Assembly (NCBI RefSeq): GCF_039544105.1
Contig: NZ_BAABLA010000108.1
Reading direction: 5' to 3' (one strand)
From: Haloechinothrix_A salitolerans
GTDB taxonomy: Bacteria; Actinomycetota; Actinomycetes; Mycobacteriales; Pseudonocardiaceae
Length of the DNA stretch: 64,000 nt
Position numbers and translations under genes: made by a program. Each line of letters begins with the position of its first letter. Position 1 is the stretch's first letter. Shown piece by piece: positions 43,395 through 51,866 of the stretch. The notes under the pieces are model-generated. The model was not told where the DNA came from and did no database searches. It was given only the letters and a program-made list of their open reading frames with translations.

Positions 43395-43876
43395 GCAACT
43401 CCCCGGCAATGGAAATCTGGCTACAGAAGCTGCACGCCATGAAACATTTCGATCCCGAGTCGGTTATGCCCGAGAATCTTGTCGTTGGCCCGGCAGCCGC
43501 GCACTGGCTCACCCCAGAAGTGACCGGAAATCCGACGAAGATCGGCGTGCTCGCTGACATCCCCGCTTTGTCCATGGAGTTCTACTTGCAGGAAATTCCC
43601 GCGGGTGAGGCCAGCGACCTCCAACGACACGCTCATGAGTCAGTGCATGTGGTTCTCCGTGGATCCGGTCGATCGGAAATCGGACCGCGGGTCCTTCCGT
43701 GGGCAAAAGGTGACCTGATCTACACGCCACCGTGGGTGTGGCACCGGCATTACAACGATGGCACGGAAACCGTGGAAATGTTGCTGATCGAGAATTCTCG
43801 TCTGCTCGATCAACTCGGTCTCAACCAGCGGGAGAGCGCTGGATTGGTGTCTTACAACCAGTTCAGAGGAGAATAA
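43391..43876 (+). CDS. cupin-domain protein
   Basis: 161 residues. A single cupin barrel spans about residues 60-145, with the metal motif HAHESVHVVLRGSGRSEI (two His and a later Glu-like position) and, in the second motif, YTPPWVWHRHYNDG. It may bind Fe or Mn. Such proteins occur as ring-cleavage enzymes, isomerases or ligand sensors; with no close match I cannot choose. It lies between the SDR and the extradiol dioxygenase genes in one operon. Confidence 0.75.
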   Translation: MSNSPAMEIWLQKLHAMKHFDPESVMPENLVVGPAAAHWLTPEVTGNPTKIGVLADIPALSMEFYLQEIPAGEASDLQRHAHESVHVVLRGSGRSEIGPRVLPWAKGDLIYTPPWVWHRHYNDGTETVEMLLIENSRLLDQLGLNQRESAGLVSYNQFRGE

Positions 43877-43877
43877 G

Positions 43878-44768
43878 ATGGGAATTTTGAAAGTTGCGCA
43901 CGCGGACCTCGCGGTCGCCGATGTCGAAGAGGCGGTCGGATTCCACACCGACCTGCTCGGTCTGGTCGAGATAGGACGGGCAGACGGTGCGGTATTCCTC
44001 GGTTGTGGTGCCGACAACAACTATGACCTCGCGCTCGTGCAAGGTGGCGGCGGCGTCCGTCACTTCGCACTTCAAGTGGAGTCCGAGGACGACCTCGTAT
44101 ATTACGGGAAACGCCTTGCTGAGCTCGGTGTGACGACCGAAACACGTGGCGACGCGGCCCCCGGCCAGCTCAGGGGACTGAGGTTCCAGGCTCCCGACGG
44201 GCACTCCATCGAGCTGGTAGTGAGCCGAGACCAGCCGGTCTACCTTCACCCGGGCAATCCCACGCACACCCGGCACAAAGGCGTCGTACCGCTTGATGCG
44301 GACCACATCACGCTGCGGTCCAGCGATGTGCGGGGTCTGGTCGAGTTTCTCGTGGCGGGCCTCGACTTCAAGATTTCCGACGTGTTCGAGCCGGCGCCGG
44401 GTACGTGGGCGGCTGCGTGGGCGCGAGTGGGTGAGTACCATCACGACGTCGCCGTGATGGGGGCACAGCGGTCGTCGGAGACGCTGGACCACTTCGCGTG
44501 GACCATGGACGGCATCGATCACTTGAAGCGTGCGGCGGACATGTTGAGCCAGCTGGAAGTTCCCCTGGAGACGGGCCCGGGCAGGCACGGTGTCGGAGGC
44601 AACCTCTACGCGTACTTCTGGGCACCGGGTGGTAACAGGTACGAGCTCTCCGCTGAGATGCCGCGGACGGTTTCCCCTACCGCCGGTCCCAATTTCTGGA
44701 ACGACTTCCGTGCGGCGTTCAGTGCATGGGGCGCACTCCCGCCCGAGTCGTTCCAGGTCGGCTCCTGA
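43878..44768 (+). CDS. type I extradiol dioxygenase (VOC family)
   Basis: 296 residues, two VOC modules (1-120 and 140-270). In the second module a His in LDADHITLRSSDVRG, a His in LDHFAWTMDGI and a Glu in GNRYELSAEMP fit the 2-His-1-carboxylate Fe(II) site of catechol 2,3-dioxygenases. It would cleave the catechol made by the HpaB-type oxygenase next to a hydroxyl, giving the substrate of the alpha/beta-hydrolase. Last gene of the operon, followed by a terminator. Confidence 0.85.
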   Translation: MGILKVAHADLAVADVEEAVGFHTDLLGLVEIGRADGAVFLGCGADNNYDLALVQGGGGVRHFALQVESEDDLVYYGKRLAELGVTTETRGDAAPGQLRGLRFQAPDGHSIELVVSRDQPVYLHPGNPTHTRHKGVVPLDADHITLRSSDVRGLVEFLVAGLDFKISDVFEPAPGTWAAAWARVGEYHHDVAVMGAQRSSETLDHFAWTMDGIDHLKRAADMLSQLEVPLETGPGRHGVGGNLYAYFWAPGGNRYELSAEMPRTVSPTAGPNFWNDFRAAFSAWGALPPESFQVGS

Positions 44769-44781
44769 CGCCACACGTCGC

Positions 44782-44818
44782 AGCTAGGGGCGGCCGTACT
44801 ACGTGGCCGCCCCTAGCT
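44782..44818 (+). terminator. terminator hairpin after the extradiol dioxygenase gene
   Basis: AGCTAGGGGCGGCC (44,782-44,795) pairs perfectly with GGCCGCCCCTAGCT (44,805-44,818) around a 9-base loop. No T-run follows, as is common in high-GC actinomycetes. It ends the 40,282-44,768 operon before the gntR promoter. Confidence 0.8.
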
Positions 44819-44935
44819 CGAGGCCGCATGTTCTGCGACCTCGCCGACTAAGCCACTAGCGTGCCAGCTTTCGCGGTTAAGGCGACACGTTGGGCCAACC
44901 GGTTAACCACTTTGTGGATGTAACTCGCTCTTGAG

Positions 44936-44947
44936 TAGGCATGCTAG
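44936..44947. promoter_or_regulatory. partial GntR operator upstream of its own gene
   Basis: TAGGCATGCTAG ends with CATGCTAG, one exact half of the consensus CTARCATGYTAG; the left half differs. It ends 13 bases before the gntR start, so a bound repressor would block initiation (autoregulation). Confidence 0.4.
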
Positions 44948-44960
44948 GTAGTATGAGCTT

Positions 44961-45731
44961 ATGACTAGTCAGGCCGGTGTCGAGTCAGAGTCATTCAGGC
45001 CAGAGAACGACCGGCCAACCCGGTCGTTCGACCCAACGCGGTCATCCATGCGCCTCGGCTCGCTCATCTATGACCAGCTGAAACAACGCCTGCTCGAGGG
45101 TACTTACGCGGCCGGGGAGCGCCTGTCGGTCGAAGCCTTGCGCACCGAATTCGAGGTAAGCAAGCAGCCGGTGATGGACGCGCTCCGCCGGCTGGCGGGT
45201 GAACGACTTGTCGATATCATCCCGCAGGTGGGGATTCAGGTCTCGACTTATTCGCAACGGGAAGTAAAGGATTTCTTCCGGCTCTTCGCAGGTGTCGAAA
45301 GCACGATCACCGAGATCGCCGCGTTGCGGCGCAGCGAGTCGCAGCTTGTCGAACTCACGAGGGTTGAAGCACGCGTGGCGAACCTCCGCACGGAGACGGA
45401 TCCTGCCGAGCGTGCCCGGCTGTACCGGATCTTGAATCGCCAGTTCCATTCTGTCATTCACACGATGGCCGGCTCAGAGATCATGATGGACATCGCTCAG
45501 CGAATGTTCGACCTGAGCGACTTCCTGATCAACACGAGCGGTATACCCGCTCCTCTGACGACAGCCATCGATGAACGTCATTCCGATCACGAGGAGATCC
45601 TGGAGTCGTTGCTCAACCGCGACGCCGAAGGCGCTCGCCGCCAGATGGAGCGGCACATACTGGACACTGTGGCGGACATAAACGACACCGGTGCCGACGC
45701 CGAGGAAGCGAAGAGTAAGAAGGAAAGCTAG
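44961..45731 (+). CDS. GntR-family regulator, FCD (FadR-type) subfamily
   Basis: 256 residues. An N-terminal winged HTH (LIYDQLKQRLLEGTYAAGER, then VSKQPVMDALRRLAGERLVD) and a helical FCD ligand domain (residues 110-245) with the metal-binding positions NRQFHSVIH, DERHSDHEEI and MERHI. FCD regulators bind small organic acids or acyl-CoA and usually repress. Placed centrally between the catabolic operons and preceded by an operator half-site, it is the best candidate controller of the CTARCATGYTAG regulon. No clear ribosome site precedes the ATG. Confidence 0.88.
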   Translation: MTSQAGVESESFRPENDRPTRSFDPTRSSMRLGSLIYDQLKQRLLEGTYAAGERLSVEALRTEFEVSKQPVMDALRRLAGERLVDIIPQVGIQVSTYSQREVKDFFRLFAGVESTITEIAALRRSESQLVELTRVEARVANLRTETDPAERARLYRILNRQFHSVIHTMAGSEIMMDIAQRMFDLSDFLINTSGIPAPLTTAIDERHSDHEEILESLLNRDAEGARRQMERHILDTVADINDTGADAEEAKSKKES

Positions 45732-45778
45732 CCGGTCCGTCGGCTGATAACGGCGGCGAGGCCCATACCACAATGCCG

Positions 45779-45806
45779 CTCCCCGCCAGGTCGAACCGGC
45801 GGGGAG
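45779..45806. terminator. bidirectional terminator between gntR and the LigB-type gene
   Basis: CTCCCCGCC (45,779-45,787) pairs with GGCGGGGAG (45,798-45,806) around a 10-base loop, between two convergent genes 85 bases apart. Confidence 0.65.
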
Positions 45807-45815
45807 ACGCAGCAA

Positions 45816-46775
45816 TCAAGCTTGGACAGGTTTCTGGACGGGTATCTCGACAGCCGTAGTGATCGAAAAGCCCGCGATCCATTCCTTGATCTCCTCGTAG
45901 AACCGATAGTTCATTGAGTATCGGTTACGAGCCGCTAACGCTGCGTATGCGGCGATCCAGGTTCTCACCTCGTGCGCGGAGTCGCCACCCTGTTCGACGA
46001 ACCACTCGTTACTCCAAGTATCGATCTGTGTGAGGTCACCTGCGGCAAGGATATCGAGGAAAGCATTGTCCCACTCCGGATTGAGCGCACGCATTGTCGA
46101 TATGCCTGCGGCGAGGTCCAGCCCGGACTGGATCACCCGGGCCTGCCGTGCCGCGCGCTCCTCGGGCGTGGGGTGTCGTCCGGCGATGAGGCGTTGCGCC
46201 ACCTCCGGTGACGCACCCTCGAGTTTCGGCACCGGTGGATCGTGGGACAGGCCGCCCGATCCCACGAATAAGACTCGCTTGTCCAGCGCTGCCGTCGCCT
46301 GGCCGATCGCCGAGCCAAGCTTGCGAGCACGGCTCGCTGGCCCCAGCGGAACGGCCACCGAGTTGATGAAGACCGGTAGCGATGGAACGGCTTGCAAACT
46401 GCCAAAGAGAAACTGTAGCGGTTGGGCGAAACCGTGATCGACGTACATGTGCTCGGACACCGCGATATCGATGCCCGCGTCGAGCACGTCGGCTACGATT
46501 TGCCGAGCGATGGGGGTGACGGACAGCGGTCCGGCCAGAGTGTCGTAGTCACCGAGCGCGGTGGCGTTCGTTCCGACGCAGAACGGTGGCATCATGTCGT
46601 AAAAGAACCCGTTGTAATGATCGGGGGCAAAAAGTACGACCAGTTCTGGATCGAAGTCTTCGACGAACTTCTTGGCATGATCGAACGCAGCCTGCACCCT
46701 GGCCTCCGTTTCCGGGGCCGGATTGTTGAAACCAATTAGCGGGGAATGCGAGAGTGTGCACAGCGCGGCGGGCAT
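45816..46775 (-). CDS. LigB-type (class III) extradiol dioxygenase, MhpB-like
   Basis: 319 residues from ATG 46,775, after AAGGAG; a longer frame upstream overlaps the ETF gene. CTLSHSPLIGFNNP, LFAPDHYNGFFYDMMPPFCV, EHMYVDHGFAQPL and VGSGGLSHDPPVPKLEG match 2,3-dihydroxyphenylpropionate 1,2-dioxygenase (MhpB) and place the Fe(II) histidines. It cleaves a catechol bearing a side chain. It is third in a minus-strand operon after rubredoxin and ETF. It likely cleaves the catechol formed by the Rieske oxygenase and the dihydrodiol dehydrogenase. Confidence 0.87.
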   Translation of the reverse strand: MPAALCTLSHSPLIGFNNPAPETEARVQAAFDHAKKFVEDFDPELVVLFAPDHYNGFFYDMMPPFCVGTNATALGDYDTLAGPLSVTPIARQIVADVLDAGIDIAVSEHMYVDHGFAQPLQFLFGSLQAVPSLPVFINSVAVPLGPASRARKLGSAIGQATAALDKRVLFVGSGGLSHDPPVPKLEGASPEVAQRLIAGRHPTPEERAARQARVIQSGLDLAAGISTMRALNPEWDNAFLDILAAGDLTQIDTWSNEWFVEQGGDSAHEVRTWIAAYAALAARNRYSMNYRFYEEIKEWIAGFSITTAVEIPVQKPVQA

Positions 46776-46879
46776 GCGGGACTCCTTACCATGAAATGTC
46801 GGGTATGCCCTTGGACGTGGGCAGGCGTGAGACGCCGTTCGGTTGGAACGCGAATGGTTCACCGCACCACCAGCCCATG

Positions 46880-48697
46880 TCAGTGCGGAGTGGTGGCGCT
46901 TGCTGTTTCGGGGGTGTTGAGCAGTGTGCCGAGCGCACCGTCGAGAGCGTCGGTGACGACCAAGTCGGCAAGACCGGAGATCTCGTCGAACTGGGCGTGT
47001 GGATCGATGAGCACGACGTGGCCGGCTCCGGTGACCGCCCGCAAGCTCTCCCGGTCGTGGGCGCCGAGGCCTAGGTACATCGTGGGAGCGATCGTCCGGG
47101 CCAGCGGTCCGATCTCCACCTGCGACGGAGCCTCCCCGGCCGTCACGGCGGCTGAGGTCGCCGCCAGCGAGCCGCCGATCCTGCGCGCAAGCCGTTCTGC
47201 CGCCTTGCGCGTCGCCGAGTCGAGCCCGGCTCCGAGCCCGATGACTACGGGTGCCTGAGTGAGACCGGGAGCGGTGGGCATCTCGATCCGCTGGTTTATC
47301 GATTCGCACCGGGTGTCGGCGGGAGTTACGGTCGCCTCGACGCACTCAACTCTTGGGTCATTCGCATCTCGGACCGGGGCGACCGTGAAGGAACCTGGGC
47401 GCAACGTGCCCATCGATGGGATCGTATGCGCGATGACGGGTGCCACCACGTCCCCTCCGAGCGCTGGCTTGAGCCATACGAGGTCTGGGTCGGCGGTGTC
47501 GCCGTCTCGAACTTCCAAGCCGACGAAGTCACCGGTGAGCCCGAGGCCCAGCCGGGCCGCGACCCGCGGCGCGTAGTCGCGACCCCTGGCACTGAAAGGG
47601 GCTATCACGGCGAAGGGTGATCCCTCGGCGACCGCAACGCTCAGGGCATTTGTGAACGCTGCCGTCGAGTATCCTGACAGTCCGGGGCTCCGTAGCACAA
47701 TCACCCGGTCTGCCCCATGCGCGGCTAGAGTGCGCGGCGCGTCGTCTGTGTCCGCGCAGGGGAGCACAGCAACGGTGGTGGAGCCCAGTTCGGCCGCAAC
47801 GGAGCGCGCGCACGCCAGAGCCTCCAGGCTGGTGGGATGCAAACCGCCATCCGGGAGCGGCTCGGCGACGGTCCAGATCTCCCGGGGCGGCTCCCGACCT
47901 TCTGCGGGCCGGTCCGACTGGGCCTCATCCCGCGCTGCAGCGATGGCCGTGGCCAGCCTGCCGACTACGTCGCCGACACCAGCGCGCTCGGTGATGCGGT
48001 CGGTGCGCCCGGGGCGGATCTCGACGACGAAGGTCGGAGAACCACGTGTTCCGAAGTCTCGAGGGCTCGCTCCGAGGTCGTCGGCGGTGACGGTCTCGAT
48101 AGCTGTCGGGTCGACGTCGTCGACAGCGGGAGGCGTGACGCCGCGACAGACCGAGACCAAGGCCGGCAACCGCAGCCCCCAGTCCTCTGTACCGACATCG
48201 GTTTCGGTGCAAGCGAGTAGGCGGCCGTTGCCGGTAGGTCGCATCGACATTACCTGTGTGAGCTGGGGCAGCCCGGCGAGCTCGGCGATCTGTGGACCGA
48301 CCTGTGCGGTGGCTCCGTCCAGCGTCCAGCGGCCAGTGAGAACGAGATGCGGCTCTTCGCGCTCGACGAGCCGCGTGATCGCGCGCGCCGTCGCCAGCGT
48401 GTCAGCACCGGCGAAACGCCGGTCGAGGAGGTGGACTGCTCGGTCGGCGCCCCTGCTCAGGGCGTCGACTAGGCTGGCCGTGGCGGTTGGTGGCCCCATG
48501 GTTACGACGATCACCTCCCAGCCCAGTGCCTCGCGGAGCTTTAACGCGTGCCCCAGCGCGTAGAGGTCGGCTGGGTTGGTGACCGCTGAGCCTTCTGTGC
48601 GGCGAACGCGTTTCGTTCTTGAGTCGAATTCGGCCGATCCAGGGCTGGGTACCTGTTTGAGACAGACGAGCGCACGGGCCCGGACAGGACCGCTCAC
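46880..48697 (-). CDS. fused electron transfer flavoprotein (ETF beta-alpha)
   Basis: 605 residues from GTG 48,697, which overlaps the rubredoxin stop as GTGA. Residues 1-255 are ETF-beta (ALVCLKQVPSPGSAEFD, VTNPADLYALGHALKLREAL, GATAQVGPQIAELAGLPQLT). Residues 280-600 are ETF-alpha, with the N-terminal domain (SLEALACARSVAAELGSTTV) and a C-terminal FAD site (APVVIGLGAGLDSATRKAAE, GPLARTIAPTMYLGLGAHDR). ETF normally is two proteins that take electrons from acyl-CoA dehydrogenases. A fusion next to rubredoxin and ring-oxygenase genes suggests a dedicated electron relay; partners are not known. Confidence 0.85.
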   Translation of the reverse strand: MSGPVRARALVCLKQVPSPGSAEFDSRTKRVRRTEGSAVTNPADLYALGHALKLREALGWEVIVVTMGPPTATASLVDALSRGADRAVHLLDRRFAGADTLATARAITRLVEREEPHLVLTGRWTLDGATAQVGPQIAELAGLPQLTQVMSMRPTGNGRLLACTETDVGTEDWGLRLPALVSVCRGVTPPAVDDVDPTAIETVTADDLGASPRDFGTRGSPTFVVEIRPGRTDRITERAGVGDVVGRLATAIAAARDEAQSDRPAEGREPPREIWTVAEPLPDGGLHPTSLEALACARSVAAELGSTTVAVLPCADTDDAPRTLAAHGADRVIVLRSPGLSGYSTAAFTNALSVAVAEGSPFAVIAPFSARGRDYAPRVAARLGLGLTGDFVGLEVRDGDTADPDLVWLKPALGGDVVAPVIAHTIPSMGTLRPGSFTVAPVRDANDPRVECVEATVTPADTRCESINQRIEMPTAPGLTQAPVVIGLGAGLDSATRKAAERLARRIGGSLAATSAAVTAGEAPSQVEIGPLARTIAPTMYLGLGAHDRESLRAVTGAGHVVLIDPHAQFDEISGLADLVVTDALDGALGTLLNTPETASATTPH

Positions 48698-48954
48698 GCC
48701 CGTTCTCCTGTCATGGCGTCCTCCCGAACGTCCGGGAACTCCTCGCCGGGTTCGAGTTTCCGGAACTCCTTCTTGCGCGCCCCGCAGACCGGGCAAATCC
48801 AGTCGTCGGGGATATCCTCGAATGCGGTCCCCGGTGCGACACCCCCTTCAGGATCTCCCTCCGTGGGGTCATACACGTCTTCGCACACCTCGCAGACCCA
48901 CAGCGCGGTCGCCGGGTCTGCCTGGCTTTCCTCCGTGGCGACGAACGTACGCAT
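48694..48954 (-). CDS. rubredoxin
   Basis: 86 residues from ATG 48,954 (6 bases after AGGAG; a GTG three bases earlier is also possible). The two iron-binding knuckles are VCEVCEDVYDPTEGDPEGG and DDWICPVCGARKKEF. A one-iron electron carrier of the cytosol. Leads the rubredoxin-ETF-dioxygenase operon, preceded by an operator candidate. The extra tail (LEPGEEFPDVREDAMTGERA) is unusual in length. Confidence 0.92.
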   Translation of the reverse strand: MRTFVATEESQADPATALWVCEVCEDVYDPTEGDPEGGVAPGTAFEDIPDDWICPVCGARKKEFRKLEPGEEFPDVREDAMTGERA

Positions 48955-48976
48955 CACGATCTCCTTCCCTGCAGTT

Positions 48977-48988
48977 CTAGCATTCTAG
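48977..48988. promoter_or_regulatory. GntR operator candidate 2 (CTAGCATTCTAG)
   Basis: CTAGCATTCTAG, one mismatch from the palindromic consensus, 23 bases upstream of the rubredoxin start. Likely controls the rubredoxin-ETF-dioxygenase operon. Confidence 0.55.
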
Positions 48989-49115
48989 ACGTTATCACCG
49001 GCGTGCGGTATGCCTTTGGGTGCCATCACGCTGCGTTGAGGTTGGCGGGTGATAGGGCGCCACCGGATGTCGGAGTAGTCGCACCCGGTGGACGCTCTGT
49101 ACACCAGTGCTCTGA

Positions 49116-49508
49116 TCAGGCTGACCAGTCGGTGTCGATCTGCCCGAACATCCTCATCGCTGCTTCGAGAGAGGGAAGATGCGCCAAAGCCACCGACATC
49201 GGGCCACGGAACTTGACCTTGCGGGTGACCATCGCCTTTGCTGCCGGGATCTCTCCGGCGCCCAAGCGCTTCCACGTGTCTGCCTTCGCGGTGAGAACGT
49301 ACTCGGGCTTCACGCCGTCAGCGGGGGCGCCTGCCCGGACAACCTCGCCTTCCACCACCTCTATCTGACCGGCACGACCTTCGTCTTCGGCGAGTCGATA
49401 CTCGATGACCATGCTCAGCTTCTTGAGCCCTTCGCGCGTCGCCTCGGTTTCATTCCAAAGTTCCGCGTAGCTCTTCATCCACTCCGGGGACAAGACGGGT
49501 GTAGCCAT
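49116..49508 (-). CDS. SCP2-like sterol/lipid-binding domain protein
   Basis: 130 residues from ATG 49,508, after GGAGGG. The small fold with LSMVIEYRLAEDEGRAGQIE, PEYVLTAKADTWKRLGAGEI and AKAMVTRKVKFRGPMSVALA resembles SCP2 domains, which bind hydrophobic ligands. It may hold a hydrophobic intermediate or a CoA ester. It is divergent from the Rieske operon and shares its promoter region. Confidence 0.7.
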   Translation of the reverse strand: MATPVLSPEWMKSYAELWNETEATREGLKKLSMVIEYRLAEDEGRAGQIEVVEGEVVRAGAPADGVKPEYVLTAKADTWKRLGAGEIPAAKAMVTRKVKFRGPMSVALAHLPSLEAAMRMFGQIDTDWSA

Positions 49509-49553
49509 GCTGCGCCCTCCTTCTGACTGACCTACTACGATCTCAGATCGTTA

Positions 49554-49586
49554 TTGACAAGTTGACTAAAAATACTAACATGTTAG
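49554..49586 (+). promoter_or_regulatory. promoter and GntR operator candidate 3 of the Rieske operon
   Basis: A -35-like TTGACA (49,554-49,559) and a -10-like TAACAT (49,576-49,581) are spaced 16 bases apart. The perfect 12-base palindrome CTAACATGTTAG (49,575-49,586) overlaps the -10 element, so a bound repressor would block RNA polymerase. It fits the consensus CTARCATGYTAG. Confidence 0.6.
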
Positions 49587-49662
49587 AAGGTCAGTAGCAA
49601 CACAACGCGCCCCTCCAGACCCTGAAGGAGACAAAGGTGCCTGCATCAGGAAAGGCCAAACC

Positions 49663-51060
49663 ATGCTGAGCAATGAGCTGCGGCAGACCCTGCAGAAGGG
49701 CCTGCACGACATCAACGGCGACTGGACCGTTCCAGCGGCGATCATCAGTGACCAGGAGGTGTATAGCGCCGAACGCGAGCGCGTGTTCGGCCGCGCCTGG
49801 GTCTTCCTCGCGCACGAGAGCGAGATTCCTGAGCCCGGAGACTACGTCGTCCGGTACATCTCAAACGACCAGTTCATCGTCTGCAGAGAGGAGGGCGGTC
49901 AGGTTCGGGCGCACCTTAATAGCTGCCGCCACCGTGGCATGCAGGTATGCCGCGCGGAGAAGGGCAACGCATCACACTTCCGCTGCCCGTACCACGGCTG
50001 GACTTACAACAATCAGGGAGACCTGGTTGGCGTGCCGGCAGGCAAGGACGCTTACGGCAACAAGCTCAAAAAGTCCGACTGGAACCTCCGGGCGATCCCC
50101 AAGCTCGCCAGCTACAAGGGCCTTGTCTTCGGCTCACTCGACCCTCATGCCGAATCGCTGGAAGAGTACCTGGGGGATATGAAGTTCTACCTCGACATCG
50201 TGGTGGACCGCAGTGATGCTGGCCTCGAGATAGTTGGTGCACCGCAGCGGTGGGTTGTCGGCGCGAACTGGAAGCTGGGTGCCGACAACTTCGTCGGCGA
50301 CGCGTACCACACCATGATGACCCATCGTTCCATGGTCGAGCTGGGTATGGCGCCGCCGGACCCGCAGTTCGCCCTCTACGGCGAGCACATTCATATGAAC
50401 AATGGGCACGGGCTGGGGGTCATCGGTCCGCCTCCCGGTATGCCGCTGCCGGAGTTTATGGGGCTGCCGGAGAACATCGTCGACGAGCTGCAGCGGCGGC
50501 TCACCCCCGAACAGGTCGAGATCTTCCGGCCGAATGCGTTCATCCACGGCACGGTCTTCCCGAACTTGTCGATCGGTAACTTCCTCATGGGACGGGATCA
50601 CCTTTCACCGCCCTCACCTTTCGTGACGCTTCGGCTGTGGCACCCGCTGGGGCCGGAGAAGATGGAGGTGTGGTCCTTCTTCTTCGTCGAAAAGGAGGCA
50701 CCCGAGTGGTTCAAGGAAGAAAGCTACAAGGCATACCTGCGCACTTTTGGGATCTCGGGGGCATTCGAACAGGACGATGCCGAGAACTGGCAGAGTATCA
50801 CCCGCGTGCTGTCCGGCCGGTTCGCGCAGGCCGGAGACCTGAACTACCAGATGGGCAAGGGGGTTCTGGAGCCCGATCTGGACTGGCCCGGGCCAGGGGA
50901 GGCATACCCGCTGGACTACGCGGAGGCGAATCAGCGGAACTTCCTTGAGTACTGGATGCGGCTGATGCTCGCTGATCCGCCTGGCGCGGGCAACGGCAAG
51001 GCGGATTCGTCGGCTGACGACCTGGCCAAGGTCCGAGCGAATGCGGAGGCTGCGCGATGA
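49663..51060 (+). CDS. Rieske aromatic ring-hydroxylating dioxygenase, alpha subunit
   Basis: 465 residues. The Rieske centre is NSCRHRGMQVCRAEKGN and RCPYHGWTYNNQG (C-x-H and C-x2-H). The catalytic iron site is DNFVGDAYHTMMTHRS, with the family's bridging aspartate. Class II/III-type large subunits of this length hydroxylate aromatic rings to cis-dihydrodiols. The beta subunit follows at an ATGA overlap and a cis-dihydrodiol dehydrogenase two genes later. No ferredoxin or ferredoxin reductase is nearby. Confidence 0.92.
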   Translation: MLSNELRQTLQKGLHDINGDWTVPAAIISDQEVYSAERERVFGRAWVFLAHESEIPEPGDYVVRYISNDQFIVCREEGGQVRAHLNSCRHRGMQVCRAEKGNASHFRCPYHGWTYNNQGDLVGVPAGKDAYGNKLKKSDWNLRAIPKLASYKGLVFGSLDPHAESLEEYLGDMKFYLDIVVDRSDAGLEIVGAPQRWVVGANWKLGADNFVGDAYHTMMTHRSMVELGMAPPDPQFALYGEHIHMNNGHGLGVIGPPPGMPLPEFMGLPENIVDELQRRLTPEQVEIFRPNAFIHGTVFPNLSIGNFLMGRDHLSPPSPFVTLRLWHPLGPEKMEVWSFFFVEKEAPEWFKEESYKAYLRTFGISGAFEQDDAENWQSITRVLSGRFAQAGDLNYQMGKGVLEPDLDWPGPGEAYPLDYAEANQRNFLEYWMRLMLADPPGAGNGKADSSADDLAKVRANAEAAR

Positions 51061-51575
51061 GCACGGTGACAGTGATCGCGGACAATACTCTTCGTGAGGT
51101 TACGGAGTGGTTGTTCATGGAGGCCGAATTGCTCGACAACGGCAAGTACCGGGAATGGCTCGATCTTGTAACCGAGGACCTGAGCTACGTCGTGCCGCTT
51201 CGGGTGACGCGGGAACGTGAGGCCGAGTCCGATGTCATCATCGGCATGAGCCATCAGGACGATGACGCGGACTCGATGGAGATGCGCGTCCTGCGCCTCG
51301 AAACGGAATACGCCTGGGCAGAAGACCCGCCATCGCGCTCAAGGCATTTCGTGACCAATATTCGAGTGACGCCGGGACAGAATGCGGACGAGTACGCGGT
51401 CAAGTCGAACTTACTGCTTTATCGCACGCGGGGCGACGTCGCATCCTTCGACATCCTGTCCGGTGAGCGTCAAGACGTACTGCGCCGTGTAGACGACCGT
51501 TTCCGTCTAGCCAAACGAGTCGTGCTACTCGATCAGACCACGGTCATGACGCACAACCTCGCACTGATCATGTGA
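51057..51575 (+). CDS. Rieske dioxygenase, beta subunit
   Basis: 172 residues, ATGA overlap with the alpha gene. It shows the SnoaL-like small-subunit pattern: EWLFMEAELLDNGKYREWLD, LVTEDLSYVVPLRVTRER and SNLLLYRTRGD, ending FRLAKRVVLLDQTTVMTHNL. Together they form the alpha3beta3 oxygenase; beta is structural. Confidence 0.9.
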   Translation: MSTVTVIADNTLREVTEWLFMEAELLDNGKYREWLDLVTEDLSYVVPLRVTREREAESDVIIGMSHQDDDADSMEMRVLRLETEYAWAEDPPSRSRHFVTNIRVTPGQNADEYAVKSNLLLYRTRGDVASFDILSGERQDVLRRVDDRFRLAKRVVLLDQTTVMTHNLALIM

Positions 51576-51588
51576 TAAGGGAGCTTTG

Positions 51589-51861
51589 ATGGGCGTCATC
51601 CACAATGATGGCCGAGAGCCGGAAATACAGATCGCAAATGAGTTCACTGTTATCCGGATCGGCTATACCCGTACCGGTGCTGGCGAGCGCCTGGTCATCA
51701 CCTCACCCCGTCTCGGGTTTCGGACCTATCTGGACCCGTTGCAGTTGGAGAGCCTCACCTGGCAGAAGCCGGAGATGTACTCGGCGCTGCTTGACACACC
51801 TTACGGACCGGGTGCGGATTTGAAGGCCAAGCCATTATCGGCATTGTTCAGAAAGGACTGA
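51589..51861 (+). CDS. small conserved protein of dioxygenase operons
   Basis: 90 residues from ATG 51,589, after GGGAG. Sequence NEFTVIRIGYTRTGAGERLV and SPRLGFRTYLDPLQLESLTW. I recall similar small proteins in actinomycete ring-hydroxylating operons, sometimes mislabelled dihydrodiol dehydrogenase, although it is far too small for that. It has no cysteine, so it is not a ferredoxin. A stabilising or assembly role is possible, not shown. Confidence 0.65.
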   Translation: MGVIHNDGREPEIQIANEFTVIRIGYTRTGAGERLVITSPRLGFRTYLDPLQLESLTWQKPEMYSALLDTPYGPGADLKAKPLSALFRKD

Positions 51862-51866
51862 GTGAC

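Noticed and set aside
46776..47345. Long N-terminal extension of the LigB-type dioxygenase
   Set aside because: It would overlap the ETF gene and has the composition of a shadow frame; ATG 46,775 has a proper ribosome site and starts at the family's usual N-terminus.
48697..48796. Upstream start of the ETF fusion at 48,796
   Set aside because: It would read out of frame through the rubredoxin C-terminus; GTG 48,697 gives a standard GTGA overlap and begins at the ETF-beta N-terminus.
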